Below are positions 63,513 to 64,000 of a DNA stretch of 64,000 nt, piece by piece. Location: positions 124,001 through 188,000 of the forward strand of contig QCIP01000002.1 in the NCBI GenBank assembly GCA_003216615.1, in the 5' to 3' direction. Made by a program: the position numbers and the translations under genes. The notes under the pieces are model-generated. The model worked only from the letters and a program-made list of their open reading frames with translations. It made no database searches and was not told the DNA's origin. The stretch is from Prochlorococcus sp. AG-402-M15. Lineage in GTDB: Bacteria > Cyanobacteriota > Cyanobacteriia > PCC-6307 > Cyanobiaceae. Numbering within the stretch: the stretch's first letter is position 1; the number at the start of each line of letters is the position of its first letter.

Positions 63513-64000
63513 TTAGTAGTTTTTAAAAATTCTTAGGGCATTATCTTTATCTTTTTTAATTTGATTAGAAAGTTGATCAATATTCTTGAAGTGGATTTGC
63601 GATCTAAGCTTCTCAACTGGTTCTACAGATAGATTTAAACCATATAGATCGATATCTTTATTTATTAAGTGAACTTCAACTGCAGATGGCAATAAAGGAT
63701 TTATTGTTGGTTGAGAGCCAAGATTCATAACAGATTCAATTTTTTGGTTGGATGTTTCTATAGTTGTCCAAGCTGCGTAGACTCCTTCTCCAGGTAAAAA
63801 TTTTCTGCCATCTATTTCAAGATTTGCTGTGGGCCATCCTATACTCTTACCAATACCTTTGCCTTTAACAACCTTTCCATTAAAACTATAAGGCCTATTA
63901 AGAATTTTGAAAGCATTTTTCAGATCACTTTTCTCTAGTAAATCTCTTATTCTGCTGCTGCTGATTCTACCTTCTTTGTCTTCTAAAATTGGAGTAATTT
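63513..64000 (-). CDS. ribF: Riboflavin kinase/FAD synthetase RibF, 5' end beyond window
   Basis: In-frame upstream of the listed ORF: GKVVKGKGIGKSIGWPTANLEIDGRKFLPGEGVYAAW...MNLGSQPTIN. Confidence 0.88.
   Translation of the reverse strand, partial: ITPILEDKEGRISSSRIRDLLEKSDLKNAFKILNRPYSFNGKVVKGKGIGKSIGWPTANLEIDGRKFLPGEGVYAAWTTIETSNQKIESVMNLGSQPTINPLLPSAVEVHLINKDIDLYGLNLSVEPVEKLRSQIHFKNIDQLSNQIKKDKDNALRIFKNY

Noticed and set aside
1-64000. Search for CRISPR arrays, IS elements, prophage genes, toxin-antitoxin or defence islands
   Set aside because: No regularly spaced direct repeats, transposase/integrase or phage structural motifs recognised; gene order is dense core metabolism.

Overview
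Low-GC, densely packed cyanobacterial chromosome segment. Gene content and codon bias (Lpx/BamA cluster, high-light-inducible protein, Ni-SOD, ClpR/ClpP pair, Ftn2/ARC6-like division protein, ThiD2-ThiE) fit a high-light Prochlorococcus; the genus call is inference. Nearly all of the window is ordinary core housekeeping sequence. I support about 55 protein genes, three tRNAs (Gly-TCC, His-GTG, Leu-CAA) and the SRP 4.5S RNA. I see no prophage, CRISPR, IS element or obvious defence island. The items most worth a second look are: (1) a single uninterrupted ORF joining TrmD and IspF; (2) an FAD-linked oxidase split by one in-frame TAA beside a cytosine-deaminase-like gene; (3) two unannotated, ATGA-coupled small membrane peptides at 38275-38489; (4) apparent missing canonical start codons for the Ni-SOD maturation protease and for a SpoU/TrmH methyltransferase; (5) an argD start codon only 5 nt after the mature 3' end of tRNA-Leu; (6) an unusually long non-coding region with inverted repeats upstream of the HU gene. 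None is proven to be a new system; each comes with a concrete test.
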